Origin: Hanleya hanleyi
Taxonomy: Eukaryota > Mollusca > Polyplacophora > Lepidopleurida > Hanleyidae
Direction of reading: 5' to 3'
DNA length: 64,000 bases
Assembly (NCBI GenBank): GCA_036873755.1
Contig: JAVTVY010033875.1
Span: 62,001 to 126,000, forward strand
Shown here: positions 35,185 to 45,269 of the stretch, piece after piece
How the letters are laid out: each line of letters opens with the position of its first letter
Numbering within the stretch: position 1 is the first letter of the stretch
Notes under the pieces: generated by a model
What the model was told of the DNA's origin: nothing
Seen by the model: the letters and a program-made list of their open reading frames with translations, nothing else
Databases searched by the model: none
Position numbers and translations under genes: made by a program

Positions 35185-35275
35185 TCTTTTGCAGGGCGTA
35201 CGAGAATGTCACGACTATGACTGCTCCATTTTTCAATATGATACTTTACAAAATTCGATGGCATTGCTTGAATTG
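35185..35275 (+). repeat. 90-bp direct repeat of 34725-34812
   Basis: TTGCAGGGCGTACGAGAATG, GACTGCTCCATTTTTCAATA and AAAATTCGATGGCATT match the earlier copy with scattered changes, in the same orientation. It lies just beyond the 3' end of the lectin gene. Confidence 0.6.
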
Positions 35276-35289
35276 CTTGTATAGATTAT

Positions 35290-35295
35290 TTTATT
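35290..35295 (-). terminator. Poly(A) signal of the lectin gene
   Basis: AATAAA on the minus strand, about 80 nt beyond the lectin stop codon. This is a normal distance for a short 3' untranslated region. Confidence 0.6.
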
Positions 35296-35377
35296 CAACA
35301 GTATACATACGTATACATAGGCCGGTGATTGGAATCATATTTCCAACTGCAGCATGCCGGTTTGATTTGGGATGTTC

Positions 35378-35664
35378 CTATGCGGAGACGAGACCACAGG
35401 CCATCCAGCTAACTTTTGTGTTATAGCAGTGAGAATCGCTCCAACAGTTGAATTGCACGGTGAGCTTTGTCGCGTCCAGAGCGACCTGGAAAACATCTAA
35501 CCGGGTATTATACTCGTGAAGCACATCCAACTGGATAATACCCCAGGTCACGGCAGGGGTACCCAGGAAGGGGCTGTTGAAGGAAGTGGTATGCGCTTTA
35601 TTGAAACAATCCGCCATGATGGTCCCATAGTGGCAATAGCCCGAGTCGATAATGCCACTCTCAC
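35378..35664 (-). CDS. Secreted coiled-coil H-type lectin, exon 2 (lectin domain)
   Basis: Terminal exon. It follows a consensus acceptor (TTTCTGCTTACAG) on the minus strand and starts in phase 1, completing the Gly codon left open by exon 1. It supplies residues about 258-351, and the stop lies four residues after WMACG. The translation fits the H-type lectin fold (Helix pomatia agglutinin family, PF09458): FNSPFLGTPAVTWGIIQLDV, an N-T-R in the following loop (residues 309-311), and the family's end signature W-S-D-S-x-x-Y then V-S-W-M-A. Cys 267 and Cys 346 flank the domain and probably pair. H-type lectins bind GalNAc/Gal on cell surfaces and act in invertebrate innate immunity; the ligand here is inferred. 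The domain is about the usual 80 residues and looks complete. Confidence 0.88.
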
Positions 35665-36644
35665 CTGTAAGCAGAAATAATGATGAAATGATTTCAACTT
35701 TGGACGACATGCAACTGTCAGTTCGTCAGTTCACACGGCCAGTTATACATGCGTCAACTAAGCCCCGCGGCAATTGTCCAATTTCAGCATTTCTGTCATT
35801 TTGTCTTTTTGTTTCGTTGACATTTTTAGAAAGTATTATATAAGATCATCTGTACGATGAAAATGTACATTGAACAAAATATCTTGTATCTTTTGAATAT
35901 TGTCTTCCTCGCTCCGTATTAAAGCATATGGTCCGTTTGCGCAGTTTGTCGCAGCTGCCCCTCGATACATACATACATACACGGAGGGCATATTGACATG
36001 CTGAACAGCATAGCAGCAGTTGTCAGAAAGACGTCACCGTCTATAGAAAATCGCCTCGTGAAGGTTAGGTTGAAGATGAATATTAAGGGTACTGTAGTCC
36101 TACTTTAATAAAAGTTTATCGAAAACCTTTGTCTAAATAAGTGTTGTATTCAATAAAGCCCTGAAAGTACGAAGGTCAAATACCAAATACCAAAAGGTCA
36201 AATGATTCCGATGATTTTCTGTGACATTTTGTATCGCATACTAAGCACACCCGTTTACCATCATAAGAGGCAGATATGACCTCAATATACTATTTAAAAA
36301 AACTTTGATTAATTCCAAATGCCCCCATTATCTCGAAATTTCTAAATTTATTGCTAAAATCGTGCCAATCCAGGACTGGCGTGAAAATTTCGAGGCACAA
36401 GATTCATCAAGTAAACTACAATTTAATACTACTGCGTTTGCCACTACCCATTCTGGTAATTCCGGGGATAATGTTCAAACGACCAAAGTTCATGACTTAC
36501 ACAATCTCAGTAAAACAGATAGAATATCACGGAACATTATATCTGTAATCAGCGCTATATAAATCCTGTGCGAGTACAACGTGGACTAATATACATGTAG
36601 TAAACAGAAAAGAGAAAACAGTATCCAAATAAGAAATGGTAAAC

Positions 36645-37045
36645 GTAACCCCACCAGGCCTGGGGGGAGGGGGCAAAATGGTTCCCCCTACCAAACGACA
36701 AAAAATTGAGATCTGATTTTATAGTTTCTCGTATTGGGGTCATTTTGAGCCTATCTGTATAACCCCCGGAGCATAGGATCATGGGTAAATTCAAGATGGC
36801 ACCCATGTGGGTAACAGAAAAGGGTGGGGGTTTTTTCTTCATTTTTCTTCAAGTTTTCTGCTTTTCCGCAACGAAAAGCGAGCAAAAACTGTTTTATTTC
36901 ACATTAATATTTACCAAATTTTCATGCAGTTTTTGCCGGGAAAATGCATAAATAAAAAATTCGAAAAATCGGCCAAAAAATACTGTTTCAAAAACTTGAA
37001 ACTAGCGGCTATATTGGATTTATGTCACTTTTTCTAGTTGACACG
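36645..37045 (+). mobile_element. TTAA MITE, copy E (right end lost)
   Basis: Left end GTAACCCCACCAGGCCTGGG with one change in the TTAA, then the G run and the shared interior (GGGGTCATTTTGAGCC, CAAGATGGCACCCATGTGGG, TTTTCATGCAGTTTTTGCCG). It stops after TTTTCTAGTTGACA. Confidence 0.75.
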
Positions 37046-37811
37046 TGTCACCAATAAGGATATATTATGTGAACGAAGTCGATTGATGTCAAACGTTCAT
37101 ACCAGTCTTCCGGTGAACGAGACGGACGCAAACATGTCATACTTTCACTTCCTTTGACTAAAGCGTTCACTCCCGTAATATGCTGTAATATTCACACTCT
37201 AAACTATATTTTGCCGACGCAGTTATCTGCCAAGTTCAGGTGATTCTGTGTGCGTACTTACAAAGGGCCGTAGTGGATAGGCTGTTTCATATAACCAGCT
37301 AGCCTATTTGCAGAAAAAAATAATGTCTCGCAAGAGCTTAACACGATATAGCCTTATCTTTAGATATAATATGCACGGTTATTATATGCGACAGAGATTG
37401 AGTGGTGCGTGAGCGTTGCACCTCGAAAATCGGGTACATCGGGTTCTCTGCGTACACAGAGGGATAGAGTGTTGGAAAACAAGCCCTGGTCTTGTGCATT
37501 GAGCTGTTGGTGTGCCTGATATGAGAAAAATACCACAACATGAAATAACAGTACATTTTTGGAAGGTCCACACTAAACAGCCAACCTGCTTACAATGTCA
37601 CGGTCTCATGTGTCCTGTTTTATATGCATGTGTATGTGACCACTTTGCGTAGCATACCTCATTTCTGCTGACGACGACAGAATCTACGGAAGGAACTTGT
37701 CGTCCCATTTCAAAGTTGTAGTTTGCCTTCATTATTATGAATATTCGTCGGCGATTGCAGTGAATACTGCGCTGTTGTTTCATATAACGTAAATTAGTTT
37801 TAAATCCATAT

Positions 37812-38376
37812 TTAACCCTGCCTGGCCTGGGGGGAGGGGGGCGGAAGCGCCCCTGTTGTTTTTTGCTCCTATCACTGGAACGACACACAATTGAGAGCTG
37901 AAACTCCGTGACGTTTTCGATGATCATATTGGGGTCATTTTAAACCTATTTGCATGACCCCCGAGCAGAGGATCATGGGCAAATTCAAAATGGCGGCCAT
38001 GTGGAGTACCTCAACAGTGAATTTTTCGTCATATGTCTTCAAAAATTTAGCTTTTCTGTATGGAAAAGTAGGTAAAGCTTATTTTATTTCATATCAGATT
38101 ATTATTTACTAATTTATCATGCAGTTTTGAAAAAAACGAAAATTTTGACTGAAAAATCGTCCAAAAATGCTCTTTTTGAAAATGACATCACAGTGACGTC
38201 ATCATGGCGGCCATATTGGACTTTTTGAATTTTCTTGTAGAGCTTGACCCAAAGATATTGTGTGGTTAATTTTCAGTCCTCTAGCCTTAGCGATAGCGAA
38301 AATATATAGGGAGGGGGTACTTCCCCCCACCCCAGGCTGCGATACACCCCAAATCGCCCAGGCCAGATAGGGTTAA
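37812..38376 (+). mobile_element. TTAA MITE, copy F (full length)
   Basis: 565 bp with TTAA at both ends (37812-37815 and 38373-38376), left repeat CCCTGCCTGGCCTGGG and right repeat GCCCAGGCCAGATAGGG. The interior carries CAAAATGGCGGCCATGTGGA, paired CRE-like sites TGACATCA (38183-38190) and TGACGTCA (38194-38201), then TCATGGCGGCCATATTGGA. No open frame for a transposase. Confidence 0.88.
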
Positions 38377-38379
38377 CGA

Positions 38380-40835
38380 GAAAATATATTCAAATAAACA
38401 AATAAATGAACATATCTGTCTGGAAACCGGCCAGAGTTTGACCCAATTAAAAAAGTAACTTTATCTTCTGGTCCTCTTCTACAAGCCTCCAATTAGGTGG
38501 AAGTCTGACAAACTGGTATGTTACAGAATGGAGTTCTGAAGAAACAGTAGTTCAGCACGGGATTTTGTCCAGTTTTAAATCATTTGATTGGTCAATTCAA
38601 TTCTCACTAGACAGTGCAGACAACTGGAGGAAAATTCAGTCAATCATTTTATGCAAAGATTCATTGTTGTGGGCGTGAACGGTACTTACAACATACGAAG
38701 TAGTCATGTCAACTTGTATTGTGTACAATGTACTTTAGATACTTACATACGGTATAGGGTGTCTTCTCTGGCGTCTCTGGAACTAACAAAGACAAAAAGA
38801 CAATTTTATTTAGGCAACTAGTCCTTGAAGCGAGAACGTTTCCTGATGATGTCACGTGGTTTATACACCATAGCGATCTCTGGTGAAATAAAAATAACGT
38901 TTGGCATAAAAATATAGAGTATTTTCTAATCAAACAGAAGTTACATGCAAACCAAAATTATCTTCCTTGACAACTTTTGAATTTGTCTGATGTTTAGAGT
39001 TCGAAAAACAAACTACTTGCAATTGAAAAAGAGTTGTAAATAGAATGTTTCCGGTTCGGGGATGATACATTGCCATTTCACGTATGTTACTGCCCCGAGT
39101 CATGATTGAAACAAAACAAAAGAATATCAGTACATTCATACTATCATGTACATATATCAGATCAACAAGTATATTTTGATGGTGAGTATTGAGATACACC
39201 CATGTGATTCATACTTTTCATTAAAATACGGGTACTTTTCATTAACATACGGCAGAGAATCAAGGTGTGACAGTGATTACTATACCGACGAAGACACGGA
39301 GCTTATTGTGGATTTGTTTTGTGGATTAGAGATACACAAGACCCAACCTAACTATGTGAGCAAACGTTCGGAATAGGCTTTCATTTGTGGTAGCCCCACC
39401 GAATTAATGAAAAAGATATATGCCTTTAACACTTCGTATATACATGTACGACGTAGGATATAAGACTTCCAGAGAATGCAACTCCACTTCTCACTCCTTC
39501 AGATGTAATTTTCTGTACAACACTTACGTAGAGCGGAGAATGGGCCGTTGAATATGTCAGTGGCCAAAAGTACGTTTCTGTCGAAGGCTATCTAGTATTG
39601 CGACGCGCCGTGTCGGTATATATTTGCATGTGATTAATTCAACTTGAACAAAAAAATCATATGAGCCTCCACCGATGTGGACCCTTTATAGATCAGACTG
39701 AACAAGTTGTCACGAGCATTTGATTTCGCTCTACAGTCTCTACTTTGTGATATTTCTCTCTAGATCGAGTGTCCTTGCATATTGCATATGATCGAACAGC
39801 CTTGCCATATTACGTTATATTCATAGGGAATATTCGTTCATAGTGGAACAGGGCTAGAGGGAACTAAAGTTGAATGATAGCTTGCATTCTTTCCTTTCTA
39901 ATTTTCCCTTCCTCTGCGAAGGGTATAGATACTATTTTTGTCCAAGTCTCTGTTATTGTCCCATTTTTGTTTAATTTTTTAGGCAGGAAGTAGGCGCCGG
40001 TTGTTCCATTTTTCAAAATCTGTAGCATTGATTTTTGTCTCAAAAGTCATCCAATGTGGATAACCCGAGCAATATCGACAAACTGAATGTTGTGGACTTA
40101 ATATTCAAAGGTATAAAGTTGTGTTTATTTAAAGTGGAGGCCCTTAATTTACTAATTCAATGGCATCACTCCACAGTATTGCTTTTAATTTTATACAGGT
40201 ACCCTTTTAGATCTTTTACTATAGCTTGTAATTTTATGCAAGTGAAAGAATAATAGCAGAGGTAACACATGTTGACAACATCCCTATCATACCGGTAATG
40301 AGACTAATTGCTACTTAGAAAATGTTTGTGTCACCGTCCTATATCGAATAATAGCACGTGTTTACTGTTCCAAATAAGAGATACATGTGACCTATTGTCT
40401 CATTCATGCATGTGTGGTATATATACGGTGGTATTGTCAAATTAAACGCAACACAATGATGGCGAAAAAGGATACCGGAGTAGTGACAATCTGACATCAC
40501 ACACAATGACAGGCCACTACTGCATCATGTACATTGTAATGTGGTAACATGGTTGAACCTTTCGCAACAAATTTGCATGTTGTCGTTTCGGTAAAAAAAA
40601 TGTCCGTATAATCTCATAAAACTCTGAAAGAGAAATAGTTGGCATAAAAAAAAAATCTTGGGTACCCTGCAGTTTCAGACAGAGTGGTGCCACAGGGCCC
40701 GAACAATCATTATCAATCCCGTCCCAATGCGCACAAATTTCTTTTACCTCTGAGACAATTTATTTTAACAATTTTGAGAGGTATAATCAGATGAAGAAAA
40801 ATATAGTCAGATTGGCTCTAAATACATACATGGAA
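38380..40835. other. Intronic sequence, no exon recognised
   Basis: AT-rich and mostly unique. Short open frames only (38588-38821, 38930-39199, 39146-39376, 40035-40253), none with a recognised motif. Confidence 0.4.
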
Positions 40836-40839
40836 GCTA

Positions 40840-40902
40840 GCGTCAGATCCGACATTCAATGTTCAGCTGTCGTCCATAAACGAATTTCCGCGTCAATAAA
40901 CG
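40840..40902 (+). repeat. Short conserved motif, copy 3
   Basis: GCGTCAGATCCGACATTC, GTTCAGCTGTCGTCCATAAA and GAATTTCCGCGTCAATAAAC match the other copies in order, with scattered changes. Confidence 0.7.
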
Positions 40903-41454
40903 AAATACCTATTTCGTATGACAGCACCGATTCCGAATGTATTCGAAGCCAGCGTACCATCATCATGGTAATCAGTTTAATTACATCTGCGAACAGCGAC
41001 CGAGTACATATTGTTGGAGATTTCGGCTTGATTTATTATCATTGGTGATCCTAGACGCACTAAAGTGCAAGTCAACTTATCACATTAACAAATAATTCCA
41101 AAAGATATTCAGCAATTTACAAGCTTTTGGGGTGGTTGAAATTCTTCGCAACGCAGAATTATATTTTGGAGAGGCGCGGTATTGTAATATTTACACAACT
41201 TTTCTGACATCAGCCTAGCTATTCCTGAATTGTTTATTGCATATTGAAGCCTGATTTTGTGGCACAGATTATACTATACTGATGGAAGGATGTAGCTGAG
41301 ATATTGGTTGAGACTGCGGAGGATGTTAAAGAGGAAAAAATGTATTTGCCGCGAACTTTATTTCCTGCAAACAATCAGGTAAACATTTCACAAACCAACA
41401 TATTGTCTCTCAATCAAACTTTATCTTCTACCAGTAATTTAATTTGCAAGGGTT

Positions 41455-42030
41455 CATACGGTCCCTAGCCCTGGGTTATGCGGAATTAGACACAAGTTAC
41501 GAAACATATAACGCCATAGATCTTACACGCTACGCTCGTATTTTGCTATCAGCATGCCAAATTTGAGAAACTTTGAATTTTTTTAAAAAGCGCTTGATGA
41601 TATAGCCCTGTTTTACAAGTTTCTGCAATATTGTTTTGTGACGTTGATTAAAATTGTCAGATTTAACACAGGAAAAAATACTACTAGGTGTATACGCCAT
41701 ATCCAGGTCCCTCTGGTATATTACTATTCAGCAAGTGATAGTTTACGATGTCGAAATTCTAATCATCTTTTTTGTTGTAAAATCGACGAGAGATAAGGTC
41801 CGCTTTATTTTTTTAGAGATATAGGCCTAAACAATAGTTTAGTTTCTTTCAAATCCAGTGAAGGTGGATATATATCCTTCACTGCGTCATTTATATAGCG
41901 ATTATCCACATCAAGAAGATCGCCTATATATATTTAGCGTTCGGTGAATGAGAAGAAACGGGCTTCGAAATAATGTTTTTGAAAGCGTCTGCATATAGTC
42001 GTATTCATAAGGGGACATATATAGATCAGT
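41455..42030 (-). pseudogene. Penelope-like element fragment (copy B)
   Basis: On the minus strand, 42030-41838 matches the reverse-transcriptase stretch of copy A (nucleotides 930-1110, including ATTTATATAGCGATTATCCAC on the plus strand). The sequence down to 41455 then matches copy D (51930-52340), including GATGATTAGAATTTCGACAT against GATGATTACAATTTCGACAT and the 3' end (CCGGGTTAAGCGGAATTAG type). It bridges the two halves of the family and shows A and D belong to one element type. It has many frame breaks. Confidence 0.75.
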
Positions 42031-42294
42031 CAAAGGTCGGTCTCCCGTTCATCCATATGACATCCCAGTCAGGGTTAACCTCCAGTCGATTCGTCTGAAT
42101 CACTGGAAATCGGGAATATCCGGTAATCTGCGGTAAGGTCCGGTAATTTCCGGGAATGTCCGGAGAGCATTTGACCAAAGAGTTCAATCTTGCCCCGGTC
42201 AAGGTTATAGCCGTACATACAGCGAGAGATACATGTAGCCTATGCATTGCCATACATGCAACGATACTATATTCATCAGCCCAGCCAGTACAGT

Positions 42295-42360
42295 ACCTGG
42301 TCACCCATCCGAATCTTGGCCGATCTCAACGTCGCTTAACTCCAGCGATCGGACGAGAAC
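42295..42360 (-). ncRNA. 5S rRNA-derived segment (5S pseudogene or 5S-type SINE head)
   Basis: The minus strand reads GTTCTCGTCCGATCGCTGGA, then GTTAAGCGACGTTGAGATCG, then GGATGGGTGACCAGGTACTG. These are the central and 3' parts of metazoan 5S rRNA, including the A-box and C-box of its internal Pol III promoter (AGTTAAGCGACGTT and GGATGGGTGACC). The first 20-30 nt of 5S rRNA are not recognisable, so it is not a full gene. Downstream on the minus strand, several CCGG-rich words (GGTAATTTCCGGGAATGTCC type, 42110-42160) lie before the Penelope fragment. It could be a 5S-promoted SINE or a processed 5S pseudogene. Confidence 0.68.
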
Positions 42361-42917
42361 GTAGACTACTCAGCCACGAGTCCGTAAATAATATGAAAGG
42401 TTGAAAATACCCTGATATAAATTAGGTACTAGATGGCAGATATATATATACTTGGGAGCTAATAGGGCCAATAGGAACCCATGCACTCATGGGATTTATT
42501 TTTCTCATATAACATGACCGTTTCCTATGGGAGAAAGCCATTGTAGAAAACTCGTCTACTATGAGCTGACGTCATGCGGTTACGTCAGGCACTATTTTCA
42601 TCGCCTACTTGTTATAATGTTACTGTTTAGTGTCAGTCGACTAGCACTGAGTGAACTTTCACGCTACAGTATATGCCGAATGTAAACATGTGTTTTGAAA
42701 TCAATTTCGGTGTCATTAAGTAGTGTATTACTTATAAAAATCTTATTCTCTTTTATTCAGCGCTTGTAGCCTGTGTTTGATTCGGCCCATTCATGGGCCA
42801 AAGTTCCCAATAGTAGTATTGCGCGCTTGACCTGGTTTTGCGCTTACAGCATCGTCGATCGAAAATGGGACGTCAGCCTTTATTTTAGCTTCTCTGATAT
42901 GTTATATGAGAAAAAAC

Positions 42918-43040
42918 TCTCACACTCGTTCATTTCTAGACGACTTTTCCCACACTCGTTTGAGAAAAATGTGCTCTGCACTCGCTAAAGCTCGCGCAGG
43001 GCACATTTTTCTCAAACTCCAGAAATGAACTAATGTGAGA
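42918..43040. mobile_element. 123-bp hairpin element
   Basis: Outer arms TCTCACACTCGTTCATTTCT and AGAAATGAACTAATGTGAGA, inner arms GTTTGAGAAAAATGTGCTCT and AGGGCACATTTTTCTCAAAC around a short GC-rich loop. The left side has about 20 extra bases between the two stems. It is non-coding and of MITE size. Confidence 0.75.
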
Positions 43041-43164
43041 ACCTATTATTCTATGAAGTATGGAGTGTGACATCCTAGTTTTCTACCTCATTCTGAAGAA
43101 TGCGATGGGAGTGATCTCGATCGAGGCCATGGGTTGACTTTTACTGAAAAGTTCTGACTGCGCA

Positions 43165-43480
43165 TGAGTCGTGCACAGGCATATCTGGGGTGGACGTTTT
43201 GGGGTGGAGGAGGACCATCCGTGGTCCGAATGGGTCGTGGGGGGTATCATATCGAAGCAATCGTGGGGCAGCGTCGGACTGGGGTGGAGTGTGATGAAAA
43301 TACCGCCGATCCCCGCATGTGTAGACAGAGGATATTTGAAAAGGGGCATTTGAACGGACGTTTTGGCCTCAAGATGGACGATCCGTGGTCCGAATCGGTC
43401 GTATGAGTCCGACTGAACTGGCGTGTATTGGAAATGCCGTCCATCCGCGCAGGCCCGTATACAGAATCATTGGAAAATGA
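43165..43480 (+). repeat. Roughly 165-bp imperfect tandem duplication, possibly decayed coding repeat
   Basis: GGACGTTTTGGGGTGGAGGA near 43191 and GGACGTTTTGGCCTCAAGAT near 43356 begin two related units that share ATCCGTGGTCCGAAT and GGTCGT. Translated, both give GRFGxxxDxPWSExVV, but in different frames. The conserved protein reading suggests two repeats of an old coding sequence separated by a frameshift. The family is not recognised. Confidence 0.45.
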
Positions 43481-43659
43481 GTACATGCAAGAAATGTCAT
43501 GTGAGTGAGCGAAACCGCCCTTCACACATCCGTCAACTACCTTATCTACTGGTTGCAGAGCGCAAAACAGCTAAGGCGCGCAACATTACTACACTGTGTA
43601 TTCTCTGTCATGAAGCACGCTTAAAGGTCCAGTTCAATGATCCCCTGACGTTGACCTAA
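43478..43659 (+). CDS. Small open frame with two C-x2-C pairs, unrecognised
   Basis: From ATG 43478 the frame gives about 60 residues starting MSTCKKCHVSE and including TLCILCHEARL: two C-x2-C-H pairs 34 residues apart, as in a treble-clef or zinc-ribbon-like knuckle. It directly follows the duplicated segment at 43165-43480 and overlaps the end of its second unit. No splice signals were resolved, and it lies inside the lectin intron on the opposite strand. It could be the tail of a decayed mobile-element gene or chance. Confidence 0.25.
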
Positions 43660-44399
43660 TACTCAGTTGACAAGACATGAACGCAAACAGCCTTGTAATG
43701 ATTGTCTGCCTCCATCAAAATCTGTTATTGGCCCAAATCAGTGTGATAACTAGTTAGAAATTTGCTATTCACGCTAATATTTATTTGACCAGAGAGCCTA
43801 CGTTATTCGATCTATTATACGCGAAACGTAGCGACATTTCGAGCATTTTATTTTTTGTCGACCAGGCCTGATTATTTTATGTACTGATTTATGCCATTGG
43901 TACCATGGTTATTTAGGGCCAGCCTGCTCTGCGTGCGAGGAGGAGTTGGTTGTCAGCATGGGCAGCGGGGAAATAAGGAGCGCGACTGATTTGGCATATT
44001 TGTCATTGCTTCACTGCACAATAATGGGAATGGTTTGTTGCAACCTAACTTAGAATTATGATTTTATGTAGAGATATTAGCTTAACAATTACCCATCTTA
44101 AAATGAAAAATATCTCAACTTTCTTTGCGATGTTCAGTAACTTGACTAGATATGACCACAAATCGATTCCGCCAGACTCTTTATAGCGCGGAAAACAGAT
44201 GGACAGCGCAATAGGCTCGTCTGATGTGGCATGGTTTGTGCGCCGATGTATTGTGTAGGGCAATGTCGACTTCCTTCGGATAACGGCTCGACTCTACGTT
44301 AAAAAAATAAGACTTCAAATTCGACCACACGAGATGCCGTGATGATCAGGTATATTGCATTGTAAGCGCAACAACGACTGCAAATAGGAAATCACATAC

Positions 44400-45168
44400 C
44401 TGTTGCCTCAAATGCTTGTTTTAAGGCCTGCACGGTGGCTTTTACGACCTGGACCTGTTGATCGACGCTTTGGACCTTTTGTCCACCGGCCTGAACCTTT
44501 CCATTGACGGTCTGGACAGTTGTTTTGACAGCCTCAACCGCTCGTTCGACAGTCTGGACATTCTGTTGAACGGCCTGGACATCCTGTGCGACGGCTTGGA
44601 CCTTTTGATCGCCGGCTTGGACCTTTTGGTCGACAACTTGGACCTCCCGATCGACGACCTGTACCGCTTGCTCGACGGACTGGATTTTTTGTTCGACGGC
44701 CTGTACCTTTTGTGCGACGGCCTGGACTTTCTGATCGCCGGCTTGGACCTTTTGATCAATCGACTGGACCGTTTGATCTACGCTCTGGACATTCTGCTCG
44801 ACTGCCTGGAGATTCTGCTTGACGCCCTGGACGATTTCTTCCACGTCATAAACATTTTGCTCAACAGCCTGTACCTGTTGTTGGCCGTCCTGAACCGTCT
44901 CATTTATGACCTGGACTGACTGTTCGACAGCATGGACCTTTTGTTCGACGGATTGGATAGCTTGTTCTTCGGCTTGGAGGTTTTGTTCGATGGTCTGCAC
45001 ATTTCCTTCAACAGTCTGGACCTTTTCTCCGATGGTAGTTCTTGCTTGCTCCAGGTCCGTTACTCTCCCTCTCAAGATCTTGATCGGGGTTCTGCATTTT
45101 TTGGGGCATGTTTTCACACAACTACACTGGGACACGAGAAGGCCGAAGACAACCAACAAAGCTAACAT
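44400..45168 (-). CDS. Secreted coiled-coil H-type lectin, exon 1 (signal peptide and coiled coil)
   Basis: Encodes residues 1-256 of a 351-residue protein. Residues 1-17 are a signal peptide (MLALLVVFGLLVSQCSC). A short Cys-rich segment follows (CVKTCPKKC), well placed to cross-link chains. From about residue 36, and regularly from residue 50, come about 29 heptads of the form V-Q-x-V-x-Q-x, with Val/Ile at the a and d positions, predicting a long parallel coiled coil. The exon ends ACAG with donor GTATGT, in phase 1, matching exon 2 at 35664. The 21-bp DNA repeat creates long open frames on the other strand, which I discard. The protein is probably an oligomeric secreted lectin in which the rod multimerises the sugar-binding heads. 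The start codon is supported by the signal peptide and the TATA box 86 bp upstream. Confidence 0.88.
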
Positions 45169-45253
45169 CGTGCTCGCAAAATGGAAGACAAAATAATTCG
45201 ATGTGTTCTTGAAAACCTGGATTCATAAAGATAACCACGAGAGGTGGTCCTCA

Positions 45254-45261
45254 TATTTATA
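45254..45261 (-). promoter_or_regulatory. TATA box of the lectin gene
   Basis: TATAAATA on the minus strand, 86 bp before the ATG. Initiation about 30 nt downstream would give a 5' untranslated region of roughly 55 nt. TATA promoters are common in inducible secreted immune genes; inducibility here is inference. Confidence 0.6.
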
Positions 45262-45269
45262 GGTATTTA

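Larger units (their letters stand above)
35665..44399 (-). other. Intron of the lectin gene (8.7 kb)
   Basis: On the minus strand it starts GTATGT (44399-44394) and ends ACAG (35668-35665). It holds MITE copies E and F, a short conserved motif, Penelope-like copy B, a 5S-derived segment, a hairpin at 42918 and a small duplicated region at 43165. No further lectin exon was recognised inside it. Open frames such as 36305-36562, 38588-38821 and 40791-41048 show no domain. Confidence 0.75.

Noticed and set aside
44442..44919. Long open frames on both strands and in other frames across the lectin coiled coil
   Set aside because: They are produced by the 21-bp repeat of exon 1. Only the minus-strand frame has a signal peptide, heptad pattern and matching splice phase.
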